A stretch of DNA of 64,000 bases from Bacteroidota bacterium (lineage in GTDB: Bacteria; Bacteroidota; Bacteroidia; Chitinophagales; BACL12). Under the pieces are notes generated by a model. It ran no database searches, was not told the origin of the DNA, and saw only the letters and a program-made list of their open reading frames with translations. Shown one piece after another: positions 62,737-64,000 of the stretch (within the stretch, counting starts at the first letter, position 1; the number at the start of each line of letters is the position of its first letter). A program made the translations under genes and the position numbers. The stretch covers positions 2,108,001 to 2,172,000 of the forward strand of contig JADJIS010000003.1 of the NCBI GenBank assembly GCA_016706865.1, read 5' to 3'.

Positions 62737-64000
62737 ATGAGTCTTATTGTCTATTTGATCCCCGTTCTCGGAATTTTTGCATTGCTTTATATGGGTATTG
62801 TTGCTGTTTGGGTCAACCGTCAGGATAGCGGAAACGACCGTATGAAAACAATAGCAGGGTATATTAGTGAAGGTGCGATGGCATTTTTGAAAGCCGAATA
62901 TCTGATCTTAGGTGGTTATGTTGTTATAGCATCCGTTTTATTAGGATGGTTATCAACCACAAATGAAAGAAGTGATCCTACTATTGTAATAGCCTTTATT
63001 ATAGGAGCGATATTTAGCGGTCTTGCAGGATTTATCGGGATGAAAATTGCTACCCGTGCCAATGTGAGAACCACTCAGGCAGCCCGGACAAGTTTATCAA
63101 AAGCATTACGCGTTTCCTTTGCCGGAGGTTCAGTTATGGGTTTAGGTGTTGCAGGTTTGGCTGTTCTAGGACTTGGCTCCTTATTTATAGTACTGTATTT
63201 TATGTTTGTTGACGGAGGTTCCGTAAATGGACCTGAAATGGAAAAAGCACTGGAAGTTTTAACAGGATTTTCGCTTGGTGCTGAAAGTATTGCATTATTT
63301 GCCCGTGTGGGTGGTGGAATTTATACAAAGGCAGCCGATGTGGGTGCCGACCTTGTTGGAAAAGTAGAAGCAGGAATACCTGAAGATGATCCAAGAAACC
63401 CGGCTACAATTGCCGATAACGTAGGTGATAACGTTGGAGATGTGGCAGGAATGGGTGCCGATTTGTTTGGTAGCTATGTGGCTACAGTTCTTGCTACCAT
63501 GGTTTTGGGCAGAGAAATTATATCGGATGATACCGTTGGCGGAATGGCTCCCATGATCTTACCTATGGTAATTGCCGGTATGGGAATTCTCGCTTCTGTA
63601 ATAGGAACTTTTTTTGTGCGAGTTAAAGAAGGTGGAAATGTGCAGAAGGCATTGAACATGGGAAACTGGGCTTCCATTGCAATTACAGCCATTGCCAGTT
63701 ATTTTATTGTAATGAACATAATGCCTGCTGGCGAAATGCATATGGGTGATTCGCTTATAACTTTCACTGCTTTAGATATTTATTTTGCAATTATTGTTGG
63801 ATTGGTTGTTGGAACCCTGATAAGCATTATCACAGAGTTTTATACTTCCATGGGAAGACGACCGGTTATGTCGATTGTTCGTCAATCCTCCACCGGACAT
63901 GCTACGAATATTATTGGTGGATTGGCAATGGGTATGCAATCGACCATGTTGCCGATTCTGGTTTTAGCCTTTGGAATTGTTGCTTCCTTTTCGTTTGCAG
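62737..64000 (+). CDS. hppA: Membrane-bound ion-translocating pyrophosphatase, 3' end outside window
   Basis: The frame from the ATG at 62737 stays open to the window end, giving the first 421 residues. The sequence matches the M-PPase family: an N-terminal helix (LIVYLIPVLGIFALLYMGIVAV), AGYISEGAMAFLKAEY, then the catalytic loop GGGIYTKAADVGADLVGKVEAG and EDDPRNPATIADNVGDNVGDVAGMGADLFGSY with the conserved Asp-rich pyrophosphate/Mg site. Asp242 begins DLFGSYVATV. The enzyme couples pyrophosphate hydrolysis to proton or sodium export across the inner membrane. The glutamates that mark the best studied Na+ and H+ types are both absent from this helix (see findings). The segment that decides K+ dependence lies beyond the window. 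Confidence 0.95.
   Translation, partial: MSLIVYLIPVLGIFALLYMGIVAVWVNRQDSGNDRMKTIAGYISEGAMAFLKAEYLILGGYVVIASVLLGWLSTTNERSDPTIVIAFIIGAIFSGLAGFIGMKIATRANVRTTQAARTSLSKALRVSFAGGSVMGLGVAGLAVLGLGSLFIVLYFMFVDGGSVNGPEMEKALEVLTGFSLGAESIALFARVGGGIYTKAADVGADLVGKVEAGIPEDDPRNPATIADNVGDNVGDVAGMGADLFGSYVATVLATMVLGREIISDDTVGGMAPMILPMVIAGMGILASVIGTFFVRVKEGGNVQKALNMGNWASIAITAIASYFIVMNIMPAGEMHMGDSLITFTALDIYFAIIVGLVVGTLISIITEFYTSMGRRPVMSIVRQSSTGHATNIIGGLAMGMQSTMLPILVLAFGIVASFSFA

Overview
The window is a stretch of chromosome from an AT-rich member of the Bacteroidota. The evidence is as follows: four large secreted proteins carry type IX secretion (T9SS) type A C-terminal sorting domains; several starts are preceded by the Bacteroidota -7 promoter box TAnnTTTG and lack Shine-Dalgarno sequences; and families such as DUF2723, DUF6089, DUF3467, GalE-like threonine dehydrogenase and ComA-like phosphosulfolactate synthase are typical of the phylum. 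A Chitinophagia/Saprospiria/Sphingobacteriia-like lineage is plausible, but the sequence alone does not settle the class. There is no rRNA operon, prophage or CRISPR array.

Layout. 1-7 kb: two T9SS secreted proteins, then a DUF2723 GT-C membrane protein overlapping rlmB. 7-7.9 kb: a repeat-rich convergent gap with tandem large palindromes. 7.9-11 kb: an outer-membrane protein, pfkA and a threonine dehydrogenase. 11-21 kb: envelope-glycan genes (wecB, GT4 glycosyltransferase, YfhO-like membrane protein, methyltransferase, polysaccharide deacetylase-like protein), interrupted by a RAYT transposase flanked by REP-like palindromes, then an ALDH7-type aldehyde dehydrogenase. 21-27 kb: a seven-repeat propeller/MopE T9SS protein, a glycoside-hydrolase-like T9SS protein and a YdeI-type protein. 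27-38 kb: M1 peptidase, TPR protein, a comA-dedA-aroE cluster, DUF6089 protein, DUF3467 protein and an L,D-transpeptidase. 38-41 kb: a second propeller/MopE T9SS protein. 41-56 kb: the transcription/translation superoperon, all on the minus strand, read as rpsU-xer-hpf, then tRNA-Thr, Tyr, Gly, Thr, tuf, tRNA-Trp, secE, nusG, rplK, rplA, rplJ, rplL, rpoB, rpoC, ending in a strong terminator. 56-64 kb: acyl-CoA dehydrogenase, apt, a ComEA-like HhH protein, an APC permease, an NSS transporter with a 47-residue small subunit, and the first two thirds of a membrane pyrophosphatase.

The genes themselves are mostly conserved housekeeping and envelope genes. The unusual content is in the gaps between them. 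First, an apparently intact RAYT (HUH/Y1) gene has four REP-like hairpins on its left and two in opposite orientation on its right. Second, degenerate arrays with a constant 7-bp period but different sequences start at, or within a few bases of, the stop codons of five unrelated genes. Third, there are three tandem ~98-nt palindromes whose ends resemble those of the RAYT-linked hairpins. Fourth, small GC-rich palindromes (ATCCGCC/GGCGGAT and others) are dispersed, including inside the tuf and rpoB operon. No clear new enzymatic or defence system was found; the best candidates for undescribed biology are the RAYT/palindrome system and the heptad arrays.
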